Below, in pieces: positions 36,948-45,933 of a stretch of DNA of 64,000 nucleotides (positions are counted from its first letter, which is position 1; the number at the start of each line of letters is the position of its first letter). The notes under the pieces were generated by a model. That model worked only from the letters and a program-made list of their open reading frames with translations. It was not told the DNA's origin and ran no database searches. Origin of the DNA: DATBGO01 sp963840095 (lineage in GTDB: Bacteria; Actinomycetota; Actinomycetes; Streptosporangiales; Streptosporangiaceae); assembly GCA_963840095.1 (NCBI GenBank), contig CAWIXN010000001.1:186001-250000 (forward strand), read 5' to 3'. Both the position numbers and the translations under genes were made by a program.

Positions 36948-37838
36948 CTATGGATTCTCGTGCTCGAGAGGCCAGGCGTGCCGGGCGCCTGCGATGCGTC
37001 CGCGGCGGCTGCTCTCATCCCGCAGCCAGGTCGAATAGTCGCTTCGGGCCACCGCGCGGCGCGCCCGTAGCCGGGCGAGGACCGCGACTGACAGGAAGAG
37101 GGCCACCCGTGGCGCCATGCGCGGTTCACGGCGAACGATAGCGGTCAGGTCGGACATCCTGGTTCGGGCCGTCGAGTCTGGTGCGTGGTCGGCCCGCTCG
37201 ATCTGGGCCACCCCTGTCGTCACGCGGACGCGGCGGCGCAGCAGGTCAGTAACGGTCTGAGGAGTGTGGACCAGCACCCGGACCCCCGGCACTATGGTCC
37301 GCTCATGCGGTGCGAATAACAGCGATGCAGCAAGATCGTCCCCGAGTAGCGGCGGCAGCGCGGCGATCCGCTGCTGCCCAGCCTCGTCGACCGCTATGAC
37401 GCCCCGGCCCCACAGCCCGCTCTCCACTTCGGGCAGCCGGGCCCACACGTCGTAGTACCAGCGCACCGGCCAGGGACTTTCGGTCAGCGCCAGTGCTCGC
37501 TCGGGGGCAGCGGCGAGCATTCCGGGCTGGCGGAGCGCCGCCGCTAGGGCACGGACGTCGCGCGTCCCCAGTTCGACATCAGCATCGACGTAAATCAGCG
37601 GAAAATCCCTAATGACTCGGCCGGCTGCCACGATCGCCTCATATTTGGAGGCGACGGGAATAGAAAGGACCCGGACACAAGTACCGAAAGAGGCTGCTAT
37701 CTCGGCCGTGTCGTCGGTGCAGCCATTGGCGGCGACAATAATGTCGAACTCACCCGGGTTGGCAGCGTTGATGAGCTGCCTGAGAAGGCGCCCGAGCACC
37801 CGGCCTTCGTTGTGCGCTGGAATCACGATGGTCGTCAC
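36948..37838 (-). CDS. Family 2 glycosyltransferase
   Basis: 296 residues from GTG 37838. GT-A start TTIVIPAHNEGRVLGRLLRQ, DIIVAANGCTDDTAEIAASF, and the DxD motif in PLIYVDADVELGTRDVRAL; ALLGDDLAASLLFAPHE-like acceptor region (LPPLLGDDLAASLLFAPHE). A hydrophobic stretch (~245-262) suggests membrane association. Acts in the cytosol on lipid-linked intermediates. Sugar specificity unknown. Its 3' neighbour is the priming transferase. Confidence 0.87.
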   Translation of the reverse strand: MTTIVIPAHNEGRVLGRLLRQLINAANPGEFDIIVAANGCTDDTAEIAASFGTCVRVLSIPVASKYEAIVAAGRVIRDFPLIYVDADVELGTRDVRALAAALRQPGMLAAAPERALALTESPWPVRWYYDVWARLPEVESGLWGRGVIAVDEAGQQRIAALPPLLGDDLAASLLFAPHERTIVPGVRVLVHTPQTVTDLLRRRVRVTTGVAQIERADHAPDSTARTRMSDLTAIVRREPRMAPRVALFLSVAVLARLRARRAVARSDYSTWLRDESSRRGRIAGARHAWPLEHENP

Positions 37839-38215
37839 ACCTCGGCATTATGGATGGCCGGGAAAGGATTGGACGAGCACTTTAACTACTCCGCGTTGCG
37901 GGAATTCTAGAAGCACGGGATAAATCTCACGTTTATCGCATCATGGCTTACGTCCCGTACTCAGATGATAAAAGCACGCCTTCGATAGCCGATTTGGCCC
38001 CTATCCATCACATAAATACCGGTGCGCAGGCGCGTTAACGTGGTGACCCGGGCCGGGGGCTATCGCGGCCGCTAGGGCCTGCGGGTGAGGCAGTGCGGCG
38101 GGCACCGAACATCAAGACCGCCTCGGGGCGAGACACCACCACTGAATGTGGCTGAACAACTACTGAGAGTAGTACCATCGTGCGATCACTGACACCGCGA
38201 TGAAAGGACTTAACG
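37839..38215. other. Divergent intergenic region between GT2 and lectin genes
   Basis: 377 bases, partly AT-richer. It contains the lectin-promoter motif (38159-38173) and AAAGGA before ATG 38216. No coding potential seen. Confidence 0.5.
38159..38173 (+). promoter_or_regulatory. Motif shared by the two lectin-gene promoters (copy upstream of the small lectin gene)
   Basis: ACTACTGAGAGTAGT, a 15-base near-perfect palindrome, ending 42 bases before ATG 38216. See the matching element at 32771-32790. Confidence 0.5.
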
Positions 38216-38761
38216 ATGCCAACCGGCACAATGGCGGCAGGGCGCGCGTTCTGGCGAAAGTGGGTCATGCCGGCTGTTCTGATCTCGATGACAGCCGGAG
38301 CGGGCTCGCTGGCGCTCGCACCGCAGGCTGTGCTCGCCAGCACGCGCGTAGTAACGGCCAGCCCGGCATCCGGCCCGATCGTCTCGGGCTATCACAGGCA
38401 AGCGTGTGTCGAACCTCTCGGCGATGCCGCCAAGAACAACACACCGGTCGTCATGTGGGCTTGCAACGGTAGCCCCGCGCAGAACTGGACGGTCGAGGCT
38501 GACGGGACGATCCAGATTAACGGCAAGTGCCTGGATATCTACCGCTACATGAGTAAGAACAAGACAGCGGTCGAGCTGTGGACCTGTAAGCCCAGCGGCA
38601 TGAACTCCAACCAGCTGTGGAAGGCCGTGAACGGGACACTGGTCAACCCGAAGTCGGGCCAGTGCCTGGACGACCCGAAGTTCAACACCGCAAATGGCAT
38701 CCGGCTGGAGATCTACAAGTGTAACGGTGGCCGCAACCAGCAGTGGGTACTGCCCTCCTAG
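38216..38761 (+). CDS. Small secreted ricin-type lectin
   Basis: 181 residues; AAAGGA lies 8 bases before ATG 38216. Signal peptide ~1-45 (VLISMTAGAGSLALAPQAVL, cleavage near VLAST). The rest is one ricin B trefoil with QxW-type motifs (AQNWTV, NQLWKA, NQQWVLPS) and conserved CLDIYRYMSKNKTAVELWTC and GQCLDDPKFNTANG. It is closely similar to the last ~130 residues of the RCC1-lectin protein at 30822-32729, so the two arose by duplication or domain shuffling. Probably binds extracellular glycans, perhaps the EPS made here. Confidence 0.9.
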   Translation: MPTGTMAAGRAFWRKWVMPAVLISMTAGAGSLALAPQAVLASTRVVTASPASGPIVSGYHRQACVEPLGDAAKNNTPVVMWACNGSPAQNWTVEADGTIQINGKCLDIYRYMSKNKTAVELWTCKPSGMNSNQLWKAVNGTLVNPKSGQCLDDPKFNTANGIRLEIYKCNGGRNQQWVLPS

Positions 38762-38915
38762 TGATGAGATCATGACCGCCCTGGCCAGGGGTCCAGGGAC
38801 TGTCGCGCTGCCCGCCGGGCGGACCGCCGGCCGCGGGCAGCGCACCGCGGGGCATGCCCGGCCGGTCCGACAGAACAGCATGAAGGTGAATCCGGGTGTG
38901 ACGGCGTTCTGTCCG

Positions 38916-40109
38916 CTATTCGCCGGCGCGTGCCCGGTTCTGCGGGGCCGGCAGCCTGAGGATAGCCTCGTGAATGTCCGCGGCCCTGCGGGCCCAGCTG
39001 TGCCGCGCGGCGAACTGCTGGCGGCGCGCGAGCAGTGCCGCGGTCCTGGGCAGGGCCAGCATCCGGTCGACCTGATCGGCGAAGGACGCTGGCTCGGCAA
39101 TGCAGACCAGGTCGGTGGCCAGCCAGCGGATCGCGGGCAGATCGGTGGCCACGACGGCTCGGCCAGCCGCCAGGTACTCGAGCGTCTTCAGGGGAAAGCT
39201 GCCGCGATTGAACCGGCTATCCAGGTAGGGCACCAGGCCGACATCCATCACCCGGAGATAGTTGGGCAGCGCCTCAAAGGGCTTGAGGCCGACCCAGCTC
39301 ACGTTGGGCCGGCGCCGCAGAGCCTCAAATCGCCCGGGCTGAAAGGCTGGATCTTTCGGCCCGACCAGGAGAAGCGACCGGCCCCGGTCCGCGATCGCCT
39401 CCAGCAGGCACAGGTCGGTCCGGTCATTGATTCGGCCGATGAAGCCGGCCACCGGACCGGGAAGACCAACGTCTGACGGCAGCGGCACGTGCTCGACCCC
39501 GCGATAAGCGTCCGCGTTGGTTCCGAAGGGGACAAGCAGCGCATCGAGGCCGCGGCTGCGCCAGGTGTCAGCCACAGTCGGATTGGACGCCACGAGAAGG
39601 TCGGCGCTGGCCGCGACTTGCCGTTCACGCCTGTCCAGCATCTTGGCGTTCAGGCGGAGAAGCGCGGATCCGCCGACGAAGTCGTCCTTCGCCCAGTAGA
39701 TCCGGGCCTCCTCTTCGCAGCTGCCGAACACCGAATACTGCGGCCATCCGGAAATCACCGCCCTAACCCGTCCGCCCAGCCTGGCCGTGGCCCGGCGCAG
39801 GTAGTGGCGGATAAGCGCACTGGTCATCCCCGTGGTGCCGGGCCGACTCGGAAACGGCTGCACGACCGGTGTCAGCCGGGCCAGGCCGGGACCCTCGAGC
39901 CGCAGCCGTGCGCCTGCAGTGCGCGGCCTTTCCTGGTTTCGTAACGGGGTGAGCCGCGACATCGGCGGATCAACATATAGCACCGGAGCGAGCTTTGACA
40001 GATGCCATGCCAGGTGCCAGTCGCTCATCCTGATGCCGTCGTAGCCGTTGGCCGCGCACAGCACGACCAGGCCGTCCCAGTCCCGAGGCTCAGCCGGGAT
40101 TAGCCGCAT
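38916..40109 (-). CDS. GT4-like glycosyltransferase
   Basis: 397 residues, GT-B fold. N-terminal WDGLVVLCAANGYDGIRMSD with VLYVDPPMSRLTPLRNQERP, middle RIYWAKDDFVGGSALLRLNA, then C-terminal Rossmann domain VAGFIGRINDRTDLCLLEAI, LLLVGPKDP, VSWVGLKPFEALPNYLRVMD, VGLVPYLDSRFNRGSFPLKT and LEYLAAGRAVVATDLPAIRW. A decayed paralog lies at 48946-50231. Transfers a sugar in EPS assembly; donor unknown. Confidence 0.87.
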   Translation of the reverse strand: MRLIPAEPRDWDGLVVLCAANGYDGIRMSDWHLAWHLSKLAPVLYVDPPMSRLTPLRNQERPRTAGARLRLEGPGLARLTPVVQPFPSRPGTTGMTSALIRHYLRRATARLGGRVRAVISGWPQYSVFGSCEEEARIYWAKDDFVGGSALLRLNAKMLDRRERQVAASADLLVASNPTVADTWRSRGLDALLVPFGTNADAYRGVEHVPLPSDVGLPGPVAGFIGRINDRTDLCLLEAIADRGRSLLLVGPKDPAFQPGRFEALRRRPNVSWVGLKPFEALPNYLRVMDVGLVPYLDSRFNRGSFPLKTLEYLAAGRAVVATDLPAIRWLATDLVCIAEPASFADQVDRMLALPRTAALLARRQQFAARHSWARRAADIHEAILRLPAPQNRARAGE

Positions 40110-40682
40110 GCGGATTGCTGCCCCCCATCAGGGCCTCCGACAGCATCGCATCGGGGCTGCGTCATCGCCATGGCTGGTTGGCTGCAGCCAGTCGCTCCGA
40201 GATCCGCCTCGGACAGCGACGCCGCTCGTCATCATGAGGCCCTTTCGGGCACTGGCAGCGAAGGCCGCGCGGCAGCGAGCACGGCCGGGCGAGCAGGCAC
40301 CGGTTATCTCGCCGTCCTGGCGCACACGGGTGATGATCATTGTCACCGGAACAGTATGGCCGGGCGCGGCCACTGCTGATAGCAAGTCCGGTGCTCGATA
40401 CGACTTGATCTTGTTAATTCTCGCTAAGCCACCCGTGCAGGTACCAGAACTCCCATTTTAGCGAGCGAAATCCATCCTTTCGGTAAGGCTGTCCAGCATC
40501 AGTTTGAGACATGAAATAGATAGCTTAACTCTTAAGCGTCCCTGAATATGCCGCCCCAGGGCAAAATGTCGGCAAAACCGGCGTGCTCGGGCTCTCACGG
40601 CGGGGGCAGTCGCGGGGAGTGGGATGACATTAGAGATAGTGGAGATGACAGGGCACTTACAGCGAGAAAGGCAGGAGGCGAC
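40110..40682. other. Intergenic region upstream of the beta-helix genes
   Basis: 573 bases. ctcgctaa (~40421) and ttagcgag (~40458) form a weak inverted repeat. AGGAGG is placed five bases before ATG 40683. No gene recognised. Confidence 0.45.
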
Positions 40683-41678
40683 ATGTTTACGCCAAGAACA
40701 TCGAAGAGCGACCCAGATTCGCACACTCCGCACCTGCCCCCGGGAAAATTTGTCTTTAGCCGAGGTCGTCTCATCGGCGTCGGCGTCCTCGGCGGACTCG
40801 TAGGGGCAGCTGCGGTGGGGCTGGCGCTTAGTGCAATCAGTAGCTCCGTCACCAGGCCGACCTTCCCCAGCGCGGCAAACACCGGCGTACCGGCCACGAT
40901 GACGCTCAAGGCGGTGCCCAGCCAGCTGTCCAGCGGCCCTGGCTGGAGCTACAACGCCGGCCTCAATCTGGTTGAGGTCAGCGGCAGCAACGTCGTGCTC
41001 AGCGGGCTATCCATCCCGTGCAACCTCGACATCACCGGCTCCCACGTGACCATCAATGATGACAAAGTGATTACCGGAGGGGATTTCGGCATCACTTTGA
41101 AGCACACGGCCGATGTCACGATCGAGAACTCGACCATCAGCGGGCTCAACACCACGACCGGCCGGGTAGGCTCCGCCATCGATGATTCGTACGGGGACTC
41201 AACTGGCATGGTCGTCCAAGACAACAACATCTCAGACTTCAAGTCGGCGGTGCAGCTAACCACCGGCCTGGTGACCGGGAATTACATTCACGATCCCGGG
41301 TACATCGCCGGAGACCACACCAATGGGGTGATCGCGAACGGGGGCACGGGGCAGCTCACGATCAGCGATAACACCATCCTCAACAGCCTTAGCGAGACCG
41401 ATGCCGTCACCATCGACACCTCGACCGTCCCGGGGCCGGTGTCGAATAAGACCATCGACAACAACCTGCTCGGCGGCGGCGATTACGCCATCTACGGTGG
41501 TACCGCCTTCGGCCACGCCACGAGCAACATTGTGATCTCGAACAACCGATTCAGCCAGGCCTACTATCCGAAGAGTGGCCAGTTCGGCCCGGTCGCCTAC
41601 TTCGACCCCTCGGGCGTGGGCAATGTCTGGACCGGCAACGTCTGGGACAGCACCGGGCAGACCATCCCGGCCCCGTAG
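40683..41678 (+). CDS. Secreted parallel beta-helix protein, copy 1
   Basis: 331 residues; AGGAGG five bases before ATG 40683. An N-terminal cytosolic tail is followed by a hydrophobic segment (LIGVGVLGGLVGAAAVGLAL), a signal anchor or signal peptide. From ~residue 80 the sequence shows short-turn repeats typical of right-handed parallel beta helices (NVVLSGLSIPCNLDITGSHV, VTIENSTISGL, MVVQDNNISDF, LTISDNTILN, NIVISNNRFS). The fold is shared by polysaccharide lyases and C5 epimerases. Catalytic residues not identified. Tandem paralog next. Confidence 0.85.
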   Translation: MFTPRTSKSDPDSHTPHLPPGKFVFSRGRLIGVGVLGGLVGAAAVGLALSAISSSVTRPTFPSAANTGVPATMTLKAVPSQLSSGPGWSYNAGLNLVEVSGSNVVLSGLSIPCNLDITGSHVTINDDKVITGGDFGITLKHTADVTIENSTISGLNTTTGRVGSAIDDSYGDSTGMVVQDNNISDFKSAVQLTTGLVTGNYIHDPGYIAGDHTNGVIANGGTGQLTISDNTILNSLSETDAVTIDTSTVPGPVSNKTIDNNLLGGGDYAIYGGTAFGHATSNIVISNNRFSQAYYPKSGQFGPVAYFDPSGVGNVWTGNVWDSTGQTIPAP

Positions 41679-41919
41679 CCCGCCGCGATCGCAGCCTTGG
41701 CGCCCGGCGCCCCCGAGCCGCCGACGCTGACGTTCGCGTTACGCCAGGAGGCAGACGAGCGGACAGCAGCGATCCACCGTTGCCATGCTATTACGCATGG
41801 TAGTCTCCCGATGACTTGACGGAGTCACCATCGTCCGCGCCTTGCCTCCCAGATGAAAATCCGGTCACTGGCCGCCAGGGCGTCGGCCGTGCCGCCGGAC
41901 AGAAGTGAGGCTCTGCTGA

Positions 41920-42945
41920 ATGCGCCCGGTCATCTTCGCCATCGGACTCGCCCTTGCTCTGCTGGCCGCCATCGGGTTGGTCCTCGGTCTGCATTTCCCG
42001 CATTCCCGGGCTCTTGCGAAAGCGAAGCTCAGGCCGTCGATGTCGGCTCATCGATCCAGGCCGGCCCGGGCGGGATGCGCGGCTGATCCGGGTGCGTGCG
42101 GCTTTCCGGACGCGATCACCGCGGGGGTGCCCAAAGGCGTAGCCCTGAAGGCGGTTCCTGGCCAGGTGTCCAGCGGTCCAGGCTGGAGCTACGATGCCGA
42201 CCTTCACCTGATCGAGGTCAGCGGTAAGAACGCGGTGCTCAGAGGGTTGTCCATCCCGTGCAGCGTCGACATCACCGCGTCCGACGTGACGATCAAGGAC
42301 GACAAGGTGATAACCGGCGGGAATTTCGGAATCAGCCTTCGGCGCACGACCGATGTGACGATCGAGAATTCGACCATCAGCGGGCGGAACGCCACGACCG
42401 GCCGGGTCGGCTCTGCCATCGACGATGCGTACGGGGACTCGGTTGGGCTGGTGGTCAAGGATAACAACATCTCGGCCTTCAAGTCTGCGGTGCAGCTATC
42501 CGCTGGCCTGGTGACCGGTAATTACATCCACGACCCCGGGTACATCGCAGGGGACCACACCAACGGGGTGATCGCGAACGGGGGCACCGGGCGGCTCACG
42601 ATCATTCACAACACCATCCTCAACGACCTCAGCCAGACCGACGCCATCACCCTCGACACCATGACGGTCAGGGGCCCGGTGGCGAACAAGACCATCGAGG
42701 GCAACCTGCTCGGTGGCGGCAGTTACCCGATCTACGGTGGCTCCGCATTCGGCCACCACACGTTCAATATCGTTATCAAGGACAACCAGTTCAGCCGGAT
42801 CTACTACCCCGAGAGCGGCTGCTTCGGGCCAATCGCCTATTTCTCGCCCTCCGAACCGGGCAACATCTGGGCGGGTAACACCTGGGACATCGGCCGTCGG
42901 CAGCATAGCATCGAGCTTCTTCATTACCGCGCTGGATCACGCTGA
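41920..42945 (+). CDS. Secreted parallel beta-helix protein, copy 2
   Basis: 341 residues, paralog of the preceding gene from about residue 72 on (shared blocks VSSGPGWSYDADLHLIEVSG, VTGNYIHDPGYIAGDHTNGV, GSAIDDAYGDSVGLVV, FGPIAYFSPSEPGNIWAGNT). The N-terminus differs: a single helix (VIFAIGLALALLAAIGLVLG) and a basic stretch. The C-terminus is also unlike copy 1 (DIGRRQHSIELLHYRAGSR) and could reflect a late frameshift. The 241-base gap between copies is unremarkable. Confidence 0.85.
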   Translation: MRPVIFAIGLALALLAAIGLVLGLHFPHSRALAKAKLRPSMSAHRSRPARAGCAADPGACGFPDAITAGVPKGVALKAVPGQVSSGPGWSYDADLHLIEVSGKNAVLRGLSIPCSVDITASDVTIKDDKVITGGNFGISLRRTTDVTIENSTISGRNATTGRVGSAIDDAYGDSVGLVVKDNNISAFKSAVQLSAGLVTGNYIHDPGYIAGDHTNGVIANGGTGRLTIIHNTILNDLSQTDAITLDTMTVRGPVANKTIEGNLLGGGSYPIYGGSAFGHHTFNIVIKDNQFSRIYYPESGCFGPIAYFSPSEPGNIWAGNTWDIGRRQHSIELLHYRAGSR

Positions 42946-43009
42946 TGGGACCATCGCGGCCATTTAAGGGGCACGCCGCTCCGAGGGTATGGAATGAGCC
43001 ACCCCAGCC

Positions 43010-44349
43010 ATGACAGCAACATACCGCCGGACGGCTGCATTAAATGACCTCGGCGCTCCGCGCCGTAGCGTCGACGCGGTCACCCTGCTGACTTGCTACC
43101 TATTCCTGCTCATGGCCATCCCATCGGCCCTGGTGGTTGGATCGTTTGGTGCGGCGGGGGCGCCTGCCGCCCTGTTCGCGGCCATCCCGCTCTGCTTTTA
43201 CCTGGTCAGCCGCCAGCATCCTGACCTGGCGTTGGACCGCAAGCGGCAGCCAATGCGGGTTGCCGCTCTTTTCTTTGGCTGCACCTTTGTCGCTGCGTAT
43301 ATATCGATAAATCGTGCTGCAATTCCCGGCCTGCAGGAGAATGGCGCAGATCGTGGTCTATTATTGCTATCCGGATGGCTCGGTGTACTCCTGCTCGCCA
43401 GCGACGGTATTGACACGCCGGAACGACTGCGCATCCTGCTCCGTAGGGCGGTCATGGGTGCCACGGCAATGGCAGCGCTAGGGGCTGTCGAATTCTTTAC
43501 GGGTCTGGACATAGCTCAGTACATCTCGATTCCAGGCCTAACGGTGCATGCCGAGGTTACGGACTTGGTCAGTCGCGCAGGCTTCCACCGCGTGTCGGCG
43601 ACGGCCGCCCAGCCACTCGAACTCGCAGCGGTCTTGGCGATGAGCCTGCCACTGGCCATCCATCAGGCCCGTTTCGCGCCAGCAAGGCTTCGAAGGCGGC
43701 GCTGGCTGCAGGTCGGCATCATTGCCAGCGCCGCCCTCATGACGGTCTCGCGCTCCACGGTTGTGGCCCTGGCTGTCATCGCGCTTGTGCTCCTCCCCAC
43801 TTGGCCGAAACGTGAGCGGCATCGCGCATACTTCACAGTTTTCGTCTCGGTCTTCCTGGTCTGGCTGGCCAAGCCGAATATAGTCAGTATTGTTAGCGGC
43901 CTATTCGGCCAGCTCGGCACGGATCAGAGCAGCAAATCACGGGCCGGTGCATACACTGACGCTGCGCCTTACATAGCCCATCATCCGTGGTTCGGCCAAG
44001 GCTTTGGAACGTTCTTGCCGAGTACGTACTTCTTCGTTGATAATCAGTACCTTACGTCGGTTCTCGAGACTGGGTTTGTGGGTGCTATTGCGCTCGTCGT
44101 GCTTTTCCTGACGGGATGGCTCACGGCGCGGAGCGCCCGTCTGCGGCCGTCGATGCCCAGACCCGCGACCTGGGGCAGAGCCTGGCTGCTTCGGTGGCGG
44201 CAGCTGCCCTGTGCTTTGCGACGTTCGACGCGCTGTCATTCTCGATCGCGTCGGGCCTGTGCTTCCTGATCCTCGGCTGCGTCGGGGCGGCCTGGAGACT
44301 GGCCCGTGCCGACCGTGCCGGAACCGCTCAATCTCGGACCGTCCCGTAA
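43010..44349 (+). pseudogene. O-antigen ligase/Wzy-like polymerase, frameshifted near 44150
   Basis: About ten membrane helices; the Wzy_C-type core includes HRVSATAAQPLELAAVLAM, ALMTVSRSTVVALAVIALVL and the periplasmic loop YIAHHPWFGQGFGTFLPSTY with FFVDNQYLTSVLETGFVGAI. After FLTGWLTARSARLRPS the frame must shift by one base (~44145-44155) to continue as DAQTRDLGQSLAASVAAAAL and the final helices to the stop at 44349. Unshifted, it ends at 44269 with an Arg-rich artefact tail. Such proteins polymerise lipid-linked repeats at the outer face of the membrane. Only the last ~65 residues are affected. Confidence 0.78.
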
Positions 44350-45011
44350 GCCGCGTGCGTCGCGGGCCGCGGGATTTCGTCGGCCAGCACCGGCCGGTGC
44401 CGAAGGCGCCGACGGGTGATCAGCCCGTCCAGGAGCACCGGGATCCACAGCGCGGCGAGGAACGGCAGGATTATGACCGGGACTATCGATCGTGCTGTCT
44501 CGGCGGGGCTGAGCGTCGCCTGAGGGCTGAAGGAGATCGTCTCGGCAGTAATCCGGTTGCGGCGAGGGACTCCGGCCTGCTGCCGGGATAGTACCGATCC
44601 GACCTCGCCGGTCACCGCGCCCAGCGCGCGCTCAACCGCATCCCGGTTGTTGCCGGTGACAGTGACGAGCAGGACGGACCCGGTTGTCGTCGTGGTGTTT
44701 GGGGCAAGTGCCACCGTGTAGGCATCGCGGACACCCTTGGCGGCCAGATCTGCGATGGCTCCTGGCGCCGCCATCTCCGTGCTAAGAACGTCAGCAGTCA
44801 GAGTCAGCGAGGGACTGAAGCTTAGATAGGGGTTGCCGCCGTTGACCTTGGCGGCCGACCGCGACGCCAGCAGGACCACAGAGGATTCCGACTGGTAGGT
44901 CCGCGGCAGCTTCGCTGCAGCGCCGGCTGCACATGCTAATGCCAGAATGAGCAGTGCAGTGGTGAGTATGCGCCGCTTCCACCAGATATGGAGCAAATTG
45001 CCGAGATACAT
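44328..45011 (-). CDS. Wzz/chain-length determinant-like membrane protein
   Basis: 227 residues from ATG 45011 (upstream in-frame codons look non-coding). Topology of Wzz-type proteins: helix at ~15-35 (ILTTALLILALACAAGAAAK), an extracellular alpha/beta domain (PRTYQSESSVVLLASRSAAK, VTVTGNNRDAVERALGAVTG) and a second helix at ~180-202 (SIVPVIILPFLAALWIPVLL). No kinase domain. Controls or assists EPS chain export. Overlaps the Wzy-like gene tail to tail by 22 bases. Confidence 0.75.
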   Translation of the reverse strand: MYLGNLLHIWWKRRILTTALLILALACAAGAAAKLPRTYQSESSVVLLASRSAAKVNGGNPYLSFSPSLTLTADVLSTEMAAPGAIADLAAKGVRDAYTVALAPNTTTTTGSVLLVTVTGNNRDAVERALGAVTGEVGSVLSRQQAGVPRRNRITAETISFSPQATLSPAETARSIVPVIILPFLAALWIPVLLDGLITRRRLRHRPVLADEIPRPATHAAYGTVRD

Positions 45012-45158
45012 TTGTCCCCACCCTAAAGTGCTAAAGATCTGCGGCCCCTGCGCGGGACGGCCTTCTGACTGTGCAGAGTCTACGATGCTGAGATTTCTCG
45101 CGCTTCGCCTTAGCTGATTGCAGTTGCTGTACCACGCTAGGCCGATATCGTTGAAGGC

Positions 45159-45836
45159 ATGTCCGCGGCAAAACGAAGGTGGCTGCGCCTGGGTGCTGTC
45201 GTAATGGTACTGTTCCTCGCGGCCGGCATCGAATATGACATCGTTCATACTCCGCCGATGTACCTTGAGAGCGCGACCGTGGTGTTTTCGCTGCCCAAGT
45301 CCCAGGATGCCCTTAGCGCATACCTTGGGTACGCTCCATCACTCATCACCACCGCCGATGCCATGACGCAGATTCTGGCGAGCCCACAGGCGCAGCGGCA
45401 GATTCGCGAGGCCGGCGGGACGGCGAGTGTTAGCTTAGCGCTGGTCAACCTGTATGACGAAGAATATCCAAATTATGGTGTGCCCCTGGCGACGCTCACC
45501 GCGAGGTCGCTGAGCCCGGCAGCTGACCGCCAGACGTTCGTCCTGGCGGAGCAGCGAATTCACCGCCTGCTCGCGGTCCGTCAGGCAGGCTTTGGCGTCC
45601 GCCCATATAATCGTATTTCCGCTCAGATCATCGGCGATACCGGGCCTATTATCCAGTCGGGCTCATCGCGGCGCGTGCTTGCCGGGCTAGCGGTTCTAAG
45701 CCTGGTGGCCGTTTCCATGCTATGGAGTTGCATCGATCGGAGGGCTGGGGGCCCGTCCTCGGTTGCGGCAACAAAGGTTCCGCCGCAGATGCGCGTGCAT
45801 AGCTTTCACAGGGCCGGGCGAGCAGGACATAGGTAG
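45159..45836 (+). CDS. Second Wzz-like membrane protein
   Basis: 225 residues. Same layout as the divergent neighbour: helix ~10-28 (WLRLGAVVMVLFLAAGIEYD), an extracellular part (YLESATVVFSLPKSQDALSA, APSLITTADAMTQILASPQA) and helix ~172-190 (RVLAGLAVLSLVAVSMLWSC). The two genes are divergent with 147 bases between and may form a heteromeric co-polymerase pair (inference). Confidence 0.7.
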   Translation: MSAAKRRWLRLGAVVMVLFLAAGIEYDIVHTPPMYLESATVVFSLPKSQDALSAYLGYAPSLITTADAMTQILASPQAQRQIREAGGTASVSLALVNLYDEEYPNYGVPLATLTARSLSPAADRQTFVLAEQRIHRLLAVRQAGFGVRPYNRISAQIIGDTGPIIQSGSSRRVLAGLAVLSLVAVSMLWSCIDRRAGGPSSVAATKVPPQMRVHSFHRAGRAGHR

Positions 45837-45933
45837 CAATAATCTTCAGGCTCGATAAGGGGAAGGGCAGTAAAGGGGAGGTCTTGATGCATTTAACTGA
45901 CGGCTGTCCCGGCTCATCGGCGGTGGGCTACGC

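Noticed and set aside
40110..40682. Possible small gene or riboswitch before the beta-helix genes
   Set aside because: Frames have no coherent features and the only inverted repeat is 8 bases long.
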